Origin: Sphaerimonospora thailandensis
GTDB lineage: Bacteria > Actinomycetota > Actinomycetes > Streptosporangiales > Streptosporangiaceae
Direction of reading: 5' to 3'
Assembly (NCBI RefSeq): GCF_016863115.1
Contig: NZ_BOOG01000052.1
Coordinates: 1 to 51,801, forward strand
DNA: 51,801 nucleotides
The position numbers and the translations under genes are program-made. This document shows positions 17,757-25,666 of this stretch, in pieces. The notes under the pieces are model-generated. The model worked only from the letters and a program-made list of their open reading frames with translations. It did not search any database and was not told where the DNA came from. How positions within the stretch are numbered: position 1 is the first letter of the stretch; each line of letters opens with the position of its first letter.

Positions 17757-19076
17757 ATGACGTCATCGCCCGCCGCTCCGCCCGACGGCATCTGTCCCTC
17801 GTGCTCCGCCCCCATCTCGGTGAACCCCCGATTCTCCGCCTGGTGCCCGGCATGCGACTGGAACGTCGACCCCCTGAAGGAATCAGCCGCTCCGCAGGGC
17901 GGGCGATGGCAGCGGAAGTGGCGGGCCAGACGCCGTGCGGCGGACCGGGCAGCCATCGAACGGCTGTTCACCGAGGTCAGTGCCGTACCGGATGCGACCG
18001 GCGGGCGTGACGGTGCGGGGATCATCGCCATGGTCATCGCGGGCGCGGTGCATCTGTCCACGGTGGCCCTCGCGGCGGGATCGGTGTGGCTGCTGATCAA
18101 CGGGGCGTTCGCGGGCCGAATCCTCGGCGTGATGGGACTGGCGATCGCCTTCTTGCTCCGTCCCCGCCTGGGGTGGTTCCGCCAGGACATGTGGTCGCTG
18201 AGCCGTACCGAAGCTCCCCACCTGTACGGCCTCGCCGACCGGGTCGCCGCCGAACTGGGGGTGGCACCCCCCGACCTGATCCGGGTCACGCCGGACTTCA
18301 ACGCGAGCTTCGGCAAAGTGGGGCTGCGCCGGCGCAGCGTGCTCACCATCGGTCTGGCCGTGTGGGAGGTGCTCACGCCGCAGGAGCGGGTCGCACTGCT
18401 GGGACACGAGTTCGGGCATTCCCGCAACGGCGACAGCCGCCGCGGCGTGTTGCTCCAGGCGGCACTGGAGGCCCTGGGCCACTGGTACGCGATGACCCAT
18501 CCGCGCAGGATCCTCGCCGGGGGTTCAGGCCCTTTGTCCACGATCGCGGCCATGATCGCCGCGGCGCTGCTGCTCGTCCCGAACATTCTCACAGCTCTGA
18601 CGCTGTTCGCGCTGCACCGCCTCACGCTGCGAAACGGCCAGCGTGCCGAATATCTGGCCGACGACCTGGCCGCGCAGGTCGCCTCGTCGGCGGCGGCCCG
18701 GTCGATGCTGGAGGCCCTGGTGCTCGCTGAGAGCGTGAAGACCGTCTTGCAGCGCCAGACGGCCCGGCACCAGATGGGCGGATTCCAGCGCGCGAACGGC
18801 CAGGAGGCGGACTACGACCTGTGGCGGGAACTGCGCGACCACATCGCCACGGTCCCCGAAACCGAACGCCTCCGGCGGCTGCGGATTTCGGCCCTGCGCA
18901 TGTCGTCGGTGGACACGACCCATCCGCCCACGCACCTGCGGATCCAGATGATGGCCGTACGCAAACCGCGCCAGGCCGCGATCACCCTCCGCGAGCCGGA
19001 GACCGACGCCATCACAGCGGAGCTGTCCGGAGCTCGCTCCCAAGCGGCCCAGGCCGTACTCACCCTCAGCTACTGA
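17757..19076 (+). CDS. M48-family membrane metallopeptidase with N-terminal zinc ribbon
   Basis: A 439-residue HtpX/CAAX-protease-like enzyme. A zinc ribbon (Cys13, Cys16, Cys30, Cys33) is followed by membrane segments (about 85-130), the active-site HEFGH at 217-221 preceded by LGVAPPDLIRVTPDFNASFGKVGLRR, a further membrane helix (LLLVPNILTALTLFAL) and the third zinc ligand in AEYLADDLAA. A role in membrane-protein quality control is the usual reading. It is convergent with the RloB gene. Confidence 0.9.
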   Translation: MTSSPAAPPDGICPSCSAPISVNPRFSAWCPACDWNVDPLKESAAPQGGRWQRKWRARRRAADRAAIERLFTEVSAVPDATGGRDGAGIIAMVIAGAVHLSTVALAAGSVWLLINGAFAGRILGVMGLAIAFLLRPRLGWFRQDMWSLSRTEAPHLYGLADRVAAELGVAPPDLIRVTPDFNASFGKVGLRRRSVLTIGLAVWEVLTPQERVALLGHEFGHSRNGDSRRGVLLQAALEALGHWYAMTHPRRILAGGSGPLSTIAAMIAAALLLVPNILTALTLFALHRLTLRNGQRAEYLADDLAAQVASSAAARSMLEALVLAESVKTVLQRQTARHQMGGFQRANGQEADYDLWRELRDHIATVPETERLRRLRISALRMSSVDTTHPPTHLRIQMMAVRKPRQAAITLREPETDAITAELSGARSQAAQAVLTLSY

Positions 19077-19079
19077 GGC

Positions 19080-19099
19080 CCATGGCTTCGGGGCCATGG
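19080..19099 (+). terminator. hairpin after the M48 peptidase gene
   Basis: CCATGGC / GCCATGG stem with loop TTCGGG, four bases past the stop codon. Because the next gene is convergent, it may serve both directions. Confidence 0.55.
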
Positions 19100-19174
19100 A
19101 CGCTGATCGCCGCACGGGTCGCCGGACTTCCCGTGCGGTAGCGGAAAAGATCGCGCCGATCGGGCGGGCTGCTC

Positions 19175-19837
19175 TCAGTAGGCGGTGAGGCCCAGGGCCT
19201 GCTCTACGAAGTGATAGACGTCGGTGTACGGATCCCGCTTCGGCAGGGGCACGTGGTCACTGTGCTGGGCGTTCATCCGAAGGGCACGTTTCTTCGCCTC
19301 GGCGTACCTGCCTAAGATCTGCTCCGGCCGCACCTTCTTGATGTTGACTGTCTCCCTGAACGGAAGCCGCGCTGTCACCAGGTCACACACCTGATTGAAG
19401 GTCCCGGCTACGTCCTTGTGGTGCAAGAGCCTCCACACCTCGAAGCAGGGGTGCGAGAAGGCGACGCGGACCTGTCCCTCACGAGCCTGTTTCAGCGCCT
19501 GCTCCAGTTGCGGGTGATCGTCTCGATCGAACAGGCACCACACCTGGGGCCAGAACTCCTCCCGCAGCCGGCTGCGTTTCGCCTCTAGAATCAGTTCGCG
19601 CATGAGCGGCACTGCTGCCTCAACCAGGTTGATCGGCTTGCGCCGGGAACCCGGTGCGCTGGCGTTCGCAATCCGCACGTCGATAGGAAGCATCTGGTCC
19701 TTGAGGACGTCCTTCATGATGTCGATGTACGAAGGCTCGGTGAGCTCACCTTCGGTGAAGACGTGGACGACTCGGTTGCGTCGGCCACGCTGCTGCTTCG
19801 AAGGCCCCAGCTTGTCCTTTCCTCTGGTGCGTGTCAT
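19175..19837 (-). CDS. rloB: RloB-family protein (AbiLii-like phage-defence effector)
   Basis: A 220-residue RloB/TOPRIM-like protein. Diagnostic motifs are VFTEGELTEPSYID near the N-terminus, VWCLFDRDDHPQL in the middle and SHPCFEVWRLLHH, corresponding to the acidic active-site positions of TOPRIM-type nucleases. The ATG overlaps the stop of the ATPase gene (ATGA), so the two are translationally coupled. RloA/RloB pairs are known from restriction loci, and AbiL of lactococci has the same pair; abortive phage defence is therefore likely. The N-terminus is very basic (TRGKDKLGPSKQQRGRRNR). Confidence 0.85.
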   Translation of the reverse strand: MTRTRGKDKLGPSKQQRGRRNRVVHVFTEGELTEPSYIDIMKDVLKDQMLPIDVRIANASAPGSRRKPINLVEAAVPLMRELILEAKRSRLREEFWPQVWCLFDRDDHPQLEQALKQAREGQVRVAFSHPCFEVWRLLHHKDVAGTFNQVCDLVTARLPFRETVNIKKVRPEQILGRYAEAKKRALRMNAQHSDHVPLPKRDPYTDVYHFVEQALGLTAY

Positions 19838-21093
19838 GGGGCCTGCTCTGCGGCATGCCCGGGTTCTCGCCCACTTACGCCGGACAATCGGCGAGCGATT
19901 TCCCCTTCCACGATGAAGGGAACACCCCCGAAGGCCCCAGCCAGGTAGGACTTCATCAGGTTCTCGTCCTCTCCTGGCTCGGCGGCGGTCAGAGGGTATA
20001 GCTCCGTAGCACCGTCCTTGTTCTTCTCCGTCAGCCACACCTGGCCCGGCTCCAGTAGACGCTCACCACTCGGAGTGGCGAGCAGCGAGGAGTCATGCGA
20101 GGTGAAGACGAGTTGGGCACCCCTGGGGTTGGCATTTGGATCTCGGAAGAGCCTGACGACCTCAGCGGCGAAGCGTGGGTGCAGACTTGCGTCCAGCTCG
20201 TCGATGAGCAGCACGGCACCCTCGTCTAGTGCCAGCAGCACGGGACCGAGCAGCGCGAACCAGGAGCGGGTGCCGAAGGACTCGTGCTGCCAATCGAGGG
20301 GAACCTCTCCGGCGGCCGACTGGTGGATCAGCTTTACCGTTGGGTGTTTCTTGCCCTCCCGGATCACCTCTGCGCCGGTGATCCCCAGGTCGGCGACCCT
20401 CAATAGTTCTTTAATCCGGAGTGCGCGGCTGCCGGAGAGCTCCCTCAGAGTGAACTCCTCTCGTTGTTCTCGCTCGTTCTCCGGGTTGATGAGCCACAGA
20501 TTTCGGCGGAACCAGTGGAAGAGCGTCGAGAGCTGAGGATGGTTGTCCGTACCCGCTGTGGACAGCACCAGCGCGTTGGGGCGGGTGCGTCTGACCAACT
20601 GAGCCCGATCCTTGACCCGGTGGCCCGGCCATTCGTACACCTCGACCCGTGAAGAGTCGCGATCGAGCCATACCTGACGGTGGCCGCGGGGATAGCTGTG
20701 GATCCATTCGGCCGCGACACGCGTCGGGCCCAACTCGAACCCGTACGTCCAGCGCACATCATCGATCACGAGGTCGACTTCGAAGAAACTCGGCTCGCTC
20801 TCTCCTCTTGGCTCCAGTCTGAACGGCTCGCGTGGGATGCCCTCAAACGAAGCCCATCGGGCGTAGGAGTTGAGGACCGCGGTACGCATGTCGGTTAGAG
20901 CTGCCAGTACGTTCGACTTGCCTGAAGCGTTGGCGCCGAAGATGCCGATCAGAGGGAAGACTCTCTCGGAGCGGCCCCCGCGGAGCGTAATTTGACGTCC
21001 TGCCTCGCTCGACTCCGGTTCAGGGACCACAAAGGACAGCTCTTGCTCGTCGCGTAGTGACCGTACGTTCGCGGCACGGAATCGGAGCAGCAC
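19834..21093 (-). CDS. rloA: RloA-type AAA ATPase (AbiLi-like)
   Basis: A 419-residue SMC/ABC-like ATPase of the AAA_15/21 type. Walker A is GANASGKS at residues 53-60; Walker B is LLIDELD at about 293-299, followed by HPRFAAEVVRLF and the sensor LVFTSHDSSLL. N-terminal MLLRFRAANVRSLRDEQELSF is typical of OLD/RloA ATPases. The GTG start at 21093 follows GAGGGGG. It is paired with the downstream RloB gene, in which the nuclease-like activity would lie. Confidence 0.88.
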   Translation of the reverse strand: MLLRFRAANVRSLRDEQELSFVVPEPESSEAGRQITLRGGRSERVFPLIGIFGANASGKSNVLAALTDMRTAVLNSYARWASFEGIPREPFRLEPRGESEPSFFEVDLVIDDVRWTYGFELGPTRVAAEWIHSYPRGHRQVWLDRDSSRVEVYEWPGHRVKDRAQLVRRTRPNALVLSTAGTDNHPQLSTLFHWFRRNLWLINPENEREQREEFTLRELSGSRALRIKELLRVADLGITGAEVIREGKKHPTVKLIHQSAAGEVPLDWQHESFGTRSWFALLGPVLLALDEGAVLLIDELDASLHPRFAAEVVRLFRDPNANPRGAQLVFTSHDSSLLATPSGERLLEPGQVWLTEKNKDGATELYPLTAAEPGEDENLMKSYLAGAFGGVPFIVEGEIARRLSGVSGREPGHAAEQAP

Positions 21094-21375
21094 GCCATCC
21101 CCCTCTCACTCTACGGTTAGGGTAACTGCCCGATCTCCTGATGGCTCGCCCCGGTGGAGATCACGCGCGCCGCCAGACCCACAGAGATCACTGCGATGCC
21201 TGTCCACCTACGGATGCGCCACAGGAAGCATTGATACACAGACCCGATCACAAACGAATCAACGTCCGGCCATCGGTGCGCGTACGTGAGCCGGACGGGA
21301 ACGCGTGCTCCACCTGGCCGGGGCATCGGCCCGCCCGGCCACGGCATCCGCGTTTCCGCCCGGCCCGGACGCGAG

Positions 21376-21864
21376 TCAGCTCCAGGTCATGTTGATCTCA
21401 CGCTCGAACTCGACGTACCCGGCTCGCCGGAACGCGCGCACCATGGGGACGTTACCGAGATCCGTCGACGCCCGGATCTCCGAGGTCTCATGCATGGCGA
21501 GAATCCGGGTGCCCACGGCCAGCAGGTCGTCGATGTAGCCCTTTCCCCGGTGCGCGGGCAGGACGCCGATGTACGCGATGATCGGGCGATAGCTGTTCCG
21601 TGCGGGGACGACGAACCCCACGGGATCGCCGTCGGAGGTCGTCGCCGTCTGCCACCACTCCCGCGGGCTCCGGTAGCGCGCCATCTCGTCGTCGTACTGC
21701 GCGGCCGCCGCCTGCGCGGGGGTCATGATGGCGAGATCAGCGTGACTGTGCGCGTCGAGGGTGCCCTCCAGGACGAGGGTCATCAGCTCGACGAGCTCGT
21801 CCCAGCCGGTACCCCGCGCCGCGCTCCTAAAGGCGTCGATCGCAGATGGCCTGCTCAGCAGCGA
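21376..21864 (-). pseudogene. GNAT N-acetyltransferase, 5'-truncated
   Basis: The frame encodes the C-terminal part of a GNAT acetyltransferase: acetyl-CoA binding YIGVLPAHRGKGYIDDLL, then IRASTDLGNVPMVRAFRRAGYVEFERE at the end. Protein-like sequence continues upstream of the first ATG (21783) as SAARGTGWDELVELM, with no start codon before a TGA at 21865-21867. The front of the gene is therefore missing. A 135-residue product from 21783 could still be made but would lack its N-terminal region. The break marks a recombination point next to the toxin-antitoxin pair. Confidence 0.6.
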
Positions 21865-21936
21865 TCAGAATGCGTTCTGACTTAGGCTGGAGCGGTGCAT
21901 CGATAGACCTGCGGATAGCCGCTGGCTGCGCTCCAA

Positions 21937-22356
21937 TCAGTTGAGACGAGATGGGTATAGGGACTCCAGGCAGTCCGCATGAACGGCGTATATGGAGGGA
22001 CCTGGATCTGCGGCCGCCCTGAAGATTGCTTGCTGGTTGGCCAGGAAGCGGTCAGCGTACACGGCGGAGGCCAGGTCGCCGCGAGTGATTACAAAGCAGC
22101 GGGCTCGGTACTCGATCACGGCGTCGATTTCCGCGCGGCGATAACGGATGCGCTTGTCCTTCATCAAGACGATCCAACCGAGTTTTGCGGTTTCCTCGAT
22201 CCACTCGGTATCTGCTACCTGCTCATCGGCTGGAACGCCGTAGTGTTCGGCGAGAGTGATGAGGTCCCAGCCAGCCGCGCGTAGCAGGTTGGGTACGGCG
22301 ATGCGGCCGAGGCTACGATCGGCGAAGAACTTAGGCGGCTGGCCGGGTTGCGACAC
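21937..22356 (-). CDS. PIN-like toxin of a type II toxin-antitoxin pair (VapC45/DUF5615 type)
   Basis: A 139-residue PIN-like protein: KFFADRSLGRIAVPNLLRAAGWDLITLAEHYG with an early Asp, then ADTEWIEETAKLGWIVLMKDKRIRYR with the second acidic centre. Such proteins are predicted RNases. The GTG start at 22356 lies inside the end of the upstream DUF433 gene (26-base overlap), typical of translational coupling in toxin-antitoxin pairs. Confidence 0.75.
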   Translation of the reverse strand: MSQPGQPPKFFADRSLGRIAVPNLLRAAGWDLITLAEHYGVPADEQVADTEWIEETAKLGWIVLMKDKRIRYRRAEIDAVIEYRARCFVITRGDLASAVYADRFLANQQAIFRAAADPGPSIYAVHADCLESLYPSRLN

Positions 22357-23032
22357 GGAGCGCGTCCTCGACTTCCTCCCGGCTGAGGCCGAACTCGTCA
22401 GCGACCACGTCCACAGGTTCACCCGCCCGGAACAGGTCGAGCACGTCCTCCAGCCTGGCGCCGCCCCGAGAGAACCTCGGCCGACCGAAAGCATGGAGAG
22501 GAGTGACCTCCACCTCGGCTACGCGATACTGCGGCAACCGGATCACCTGGGCGTATCCGTCCAGGGCGAAGTCCACCCGGCGCAGGTAGCGCTCCACGAC
22601 CTCGGAGAACAGACGCTGGTTGTTGCGAACCACCACCAGCTCACGTGCCGACGCATCCCCGGCATGCTCAGCGTAGTCGTACAGAACCTCGGCACCATCG
22701 GTGTACAGACGCTTACTGGCGAGGGCGTGTTCCAGTCCGAGTTCGCGCTTGAGTGCGTCGATGGCCGGCCGGATCCGTTGCAGTGGTACCCCAGCCTGCC
22801 GGAACGCGGCCAGTGCGTATCCTTCGGCAAGGCCGACGAACGGGACCACCGGTTCGTTCGGGCGGCGCGGACGGGTAGCGGTGATGACCGGAGTGCCCTT
22901 GACCGTCCCGCCACCGGGACGCTTCCTGACATAGCCAAAGGCCCACGTGCTGAACGTCGATGGAGGAACGGAGAGATAGGCGGCCGCCTCGGCGATGCCG
23001 TACAGCGGAGTAGTGAACCGATCCACCGTCAT
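22331..23032 (-). CDS. DUF433-domain antitoxin with MerR-like N-terminus
   Basis: A 233-residue protein. The N-terminus has a helix-turn-helix-like segment (YGIAEAAAYLSVPPSTFSTWAFGYV); the C-terminus is a DUF433 domain (DVLDLFRAGEPVDVVADEFGLSREEVEDALR), a family paired with PIN-like toxins. A strong GGGAGGGAAGG site fixes the ATG at 23032. It overlaps the toxin gene and would bind both the toxin and the promoter. Confidence 0.78.
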   Translation of the reverse strand: MTVDRFTTPLYGIAEAAAYLSVPPSTFSTWAFGYVRKRPGGGTVKGTPVITATRPRRPNEPVVPFVGLAEGYALAAFRQAGVPLQRIRPAIDALKRELGLEHALASKRLYTDGAEVLYDYAEHAGDASARELVVVRNNQRLFSEVVERYLRRVDFALDGYAQVIRLPQYRVAEVEVTPLHAFGRPRFSRGGARLEDVLDLFRAGEPVDVVADEFGLSREEVEDALRVATRPAA

Positions 23033-23214
23033 CCTTCCCTCCCTGCCCAGATCATTCCATGCACCAGTACGCAAGCGCAGGTGATTGGAGCTGTACGCCC
23101 TGGTGGACGCCACCACCGCCCGCGCCGATCAGCACGCCGCCGGAATGGTGGTGAACCGCTCCGGGTCTGGTGGAGGCTCTGATAGTGATCTGGTCGATAG
23201 GCCAGTAGGCGCGG

Positions 23215-23466
23215 TCAGCTTTCTGAGGGGCTGCTCTCGCGCTGCACTACGTAGATCCCCATGCCCGTGACGGTCTCGACGAGCCCTTCGTCCTTGAGGA
23301 CCCGGACGGCCTTGCGGAGGGTGTCTCTCGCGACGCCGAACTCCGCTTCCAGCTCGATCAGGCTGGGGATGCGGCGTCCGGGCGGGATCGCGCCTGATGC
23401 GATGCGCTCCCGCAAGGCGTTTGCGATCTGCCGGTACGGCGGAACCGGCCCCTCTCTGTCGATCAT
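23215..23466 (-). CDS. short GntR-family repressor
   Basis: An 83-residue protein consisting only of the GntR winged helix (PPYRQIANALRERIASGAIPPGRRIPSLIELEAEFGVARDTLRKAV, then GIYVVQRESS). It lacks an effector domain. Short GntR proteins of this kind, and the GntR repressor KorSA of pSAM2, are typical of actinomycete integrative elements. It is divergent from the small-gene chain starting at 23634; a palindrome lies in the shared promoter region. Confidence 0.88.
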   Translation of the reverse strand: MIDREGPVPPYRQIANALRERIASGAIPPGRRIPSLIELEAEFGVARDTLRKAVRVLKDEGLVETVTGMGIYVVQRESSPSES

Positions 23467-23503
23467 ATGCTGACGCTACGTTACCAGGGCAAACAGGCCA
23501 TAG

Positions 23504-23529
23504 CTACCCCCGAGGCTAGACGGGGGTAG
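23504..23529. promoter_or_regulatory. palindrome in the GntR divergent promoter
   Basis: Perfect 9-base arms CTACCCCCG (23504-23512) and CGGGGGTAG (23521-23529) around an 8-base spacer, 38 bases upstream of the GntR start codon. It is either the GntR operator or a hairpin. Confidence 0.55.
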
Positions 23530-23633
23530 TACACCTCGATTACGGTGCTGCCATAGTCCGTCCAAACGGCGGGCCCGCCGACAGTGCCGCTCACCGCCGA
23601 CGGGTCCTTGATTGGATGTAGGAGGTCCGACCC

Positions 23634-23849
23634 ATGACCGATGCTAGATCCCCGCGTGGGCTCCCGACACTGCCGGGTTGGCGCGTGATCCGCAGCGACA
23701 CCGGACGCCTGTGGGCCAGCCGAAACACGCCGTTCTCCACGGCGGCCGAGAAGGCGGGCGCGTTCCGCACGGTCGACGGTGATGACATGGCCGAGCTGGC
23801 GGCGTCCGTCGCTGCTCAAGAGGACCTCGCCGACGAGGTGCCACAGTGA
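23634..23849 (+). CDS. small hypothetical protein of the element
   Basis: A 71-residue protein starting MTDARSPRGLPTLPGWRVIRSDTGRLWASR after a clear AGGAGG. It is acidic at the C-terminus (DGDDMAELAASVAAQEDLADEVPQ). Its stop overlaps the start of the next gene (GTGA). No function known to me; it is the first gene of a chain divergent from the GntR repressor. Confidence 0.65.
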   Translation: MTDARSPRGLPTLPGWRVIRSDTGRLWASRNTPFSTAAEKAGAFRTVDGDDMAELAASVAAQEDLADEVPQ

Positions 23850-24155
23850 TTCGCCCGACTCATGCCCGGGGACGTCACCGGCCCGGAAGCATACCTTCCC
23901 CCTTCCGCCGCCGGTTCTGGGACCGCAATGCGCGTGAAACAGCCCACAGCCTCGACCAGCACTGGCAGGGCTGGTTCGTGATGTACGGGCCTGCCAGCCG
24001 CCGGTTCTACGCCATCGTGACCTGGCCCGGTACGCGAGCCACTGATCTTGTCTGCCCCGACCTCGGACGAGTTGGAGCGGCTGATGTACCAGGCCGAGAT
24101 GGTCTTCAGCGCCCGCGGTGAGATCCCTGCCCCAGCCCTCAGGATCGCTGCATGA
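23846..24155 (+). pseudogene. small element gene broken by a frameshift
   Basis: The first part (GTG at 23846) reads RRRFWDRNARETAHSLDQHW ... WFVMYGPASRRFYAIVTWPG. Near 24033-24037 the protein-like sequence jumps to another frame, ILSAPTSDELERLMYQAEM ... APALRIAA, ending TGA at 24153-24155. The two pieces join naturally with a one-base shift, and the second piece ends exactly where the next gene starts (ATGA). Either the gene is decayed or the shift is a sequencing error. Confidence 0.55.
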
Positions 24156-24427
24156 CCGGCACGTCCAGCCTTGACCACCTCGGCAATCGGCTGTCGCGAC
24201 CAGATACGAAACAGACCTGGCCCCACAAGCGGCATGCTCCGCTGCTGGGCGCCACAGGACGGGTGGTCCCCTCACGCCAAGCGGAGTCGGCTGACGGAAC
24301 AGGCCGAGGGGATCACCTGCTGACCGCGCCCTCCGGTGGTGAACCTTCCCACCCACCGGCGGGTGCCCCCCCACACACACAGGCCTCCGACAGGAAACGG
24401 CGGTGCGATCGTGACGGACTGGCTTGA
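24152..24427 (+). CDS. possible small hypothetical protein
   Basis: A 91-residue frame starting MTGTSSLDHLGNRLSRPDTKQ. Its ATG overlaps the reconstructed stop of the preceding gene, supporting it as the next gene in the chain. The sequence is Pro/Arg/Gly-rich and unconvincing after the first third. No family recognised. Confidence 0.3.
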   Translation: MTGTSSLDHLGNRLSRPDTKQTWPHKRHAPLLGATGRVVPSRQAESADGTGRGDHLLTAPSGGEPSHPPAGAPPHTQASDRKRRCDRDGLA

Positions 24428-24469
24428 GATCATTCGCTCCTGTCCGTACCTCAGGAGGGGTATGAGCGG

Positions 24470-24651
24470 GTGAACTGGCGCAAGAGCGTGCCGCGTGCTC
24501 CCCGCGTCCGGGTCCGTCGGCACACCTATGATTGCAAAGGATCGTGTATGAGCTGTGCCAGGCAGGCGGGCTTTCCTTGGTCCGCCGCCTTTCCCGCTCC
24601 GGAGGCAAGGCGCTGATCACCGAGTCGGAGTGGGCGCGCGCTCCGGAGGCG
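24470..24651 (+). pseudogene. frameshifted remnant of a small element gene
   Basis: From a GTG at 24470 the frame reads VNWRKSVPRAPRVRVRRHTYDC. At about 24535 the continuation is in another frame: RIVYELCQAGGLSLVRRLSR, then SGGKALITESEWARAPEAL. The joined sequence looks like one small protein. Its 3' end runs into the convergent gene ending at 24652. A 20-codon frame at 24411-24473 (VTDWLEIIRSCPYLRRGMSG) overlaps its start by GTGA and may be a remnant of a preceding gene. Confidence 0.4.
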
Positions 24652-25548
24652 TTACCGAGCGTGCTGCCATTTGGTCCGATCTCGGAGGACACGAACGTAG
24701 TCGAATCCCTGATCTTCCAGCTGCCGCACGACCCACTGAGCAGCATGATCGTCAGGATCAAGTTCCCGCAGGTGGAATCGGAGGCTCTCGATAGCCTTCC
24801 GCTCACGGATCTTGGACCTCTTGGGGAAGAAATCGTGCGGAAGGTTGTGACACACGTCCGCGATCAGGCGCAGTTGCTCCAGACGCCTCAGTGCCGCGTC
24901 CATATCCCCAGCGGCCAACGCGCGCTTCACAAAGTGGCTGCCGGCTCGGATCTCAACGAACCCCCTGGCCATCAAGAGCCTTATGGCCTCCTGCGCCGAG
25001 CCCCTCTCCAATCCGGCGGGCCGGTCACGCGCTGTCCGCATGTCTTCCAAAAACGTGAAGCAGGAGCAGTGGCCTTCACGTTCTTCAATGCAGTGCCGGC
25101 GCTTGCAACTGTGGTCGTGCCGGTGATCACGGAACCACACATGGAAGTCCCGTCTGATGCCCCTCGCACGTCGCGCTGTCCGGTACTCCTCCCACCGTGA
25201 CAGCGTCTTAGGAAGCTGCTGGAAACGCAGCATCGGGACAGGCATGTGAAGTCCGCTCATGACGAACGCACCGTCGTTCATTCTGAGCATCATGGCCGCG
25301 GAGAAGCAGCCTTCGACGTGCGCATCCCAGGACTTACGTGGCCGCGGGATCACATAGTGAATTCCTCCCGGAGCAAGGTGAGCAGCCATAAGCTCGGTGG
25401 CCTGCGGTTTAGCGGAGCCTGAGGTCTCACGTAACAACTCAATCATTGTGGCGGTGTCGACGGCGCGAACGGCCCGAAGTGCCCTGGGCAACACCGTGCC
25501 ATGGCTCGGATCCTTCGCCACAGGCCAAGGAAGTAACCACACGAGCAT
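24652..25548 (-). CDS. hypothetical protein of the accessory region
   Basis: A 298-residue protein I do not recognise. A Cys/His cluster in the middle (HSCKRRHC, then GHCSCF) could bind zinc. The C-terminal third is helical and charged (FPKRSKIRERKAIESLRFHLRELDPDDHAAQWVVRQLEDQGFDYV). It has no signal peptide; the start may be 25548 or a later ATG such as 25446. It lies between the decayed element genes and tRNA-Phe, so it is probably mobile-element cargo. Confidence 0.55.
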   Translation of the reverse strand: MLVWLLPWPVAKDPSHGTVLPRALRAVRAVDTATMIELLRETSGSAKPQATELMAAHLAPGGIHYVIPRPRKSWDAHVEGCFSAAMMLRMNDGAFVMSGLHMPVPMLRFQQLPKTLSRWEEYRTARRARGIRRDFHVWFRDHRHDHSCKRRHCIEEREGHCSCFTFLEDMRTARDRPAGLERGSAQEAIRLLMARGFVEIRAGSHFVKRALAAGDMDAALRRLEQLRLIADVCHNLPHDFFPKRSKIRERKAIESLRFHLRELDPDDHAAQWVVRQLEDQGFDYVRVLRDRTKWQHAR

Positions 25549-25550
25549 CA

Positions 25551-25637
25551 GCCTGCCATGGAAGGCCCAGCAGCGGAGGCGGCGACGTTGCTGTCAGCGT
25601 TGCTGTCGCTGGAGATCAAAAACGCCCCGGAGCTTAG
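25551..25637 (+). pseudogene. possible integrase C-terminal remnant beside tRNA-Phe
   Basis: A short frame reading ACHGRPSSGGGDVAVSVAV, then AGDQKRPGA and a TAG, ends 33 bases before the encoded 3' end of tRNA-Phe. Low-complexity Gly/Val tails next to a tRNA 3' end are reminiscent of tyrosine-integrase ends in actinomycete elements. This is only pattern memory; the catalytic part is absent. Confidence 0.22.
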
Positions 25638-25652
25638 TTGCTCGGGGCGTTT
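25620..25652 (-). terminator. rho-independent terminator of the tRNA operon
   Basis: Stem AAACGCCCC(G)GAGC / GCTCGGGGCGTTT with a 6-base loop; on the minus strand the hairpin is followed by TTTTT. It lies just downstream of tRNA-Phe and ends the Glu-Asp-Phe transcript. Confidence 0.85.
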
Positions 25653-25666
25653 GGGCTGTTCAAGGG

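Noticed and set aside
24532-25200. 222-residue plus-strand frame
   Set aside because: Only the first ~35 residues look like protein (part of the frameshifted remnant); the rest is antisense to the gene at 24652-25548.
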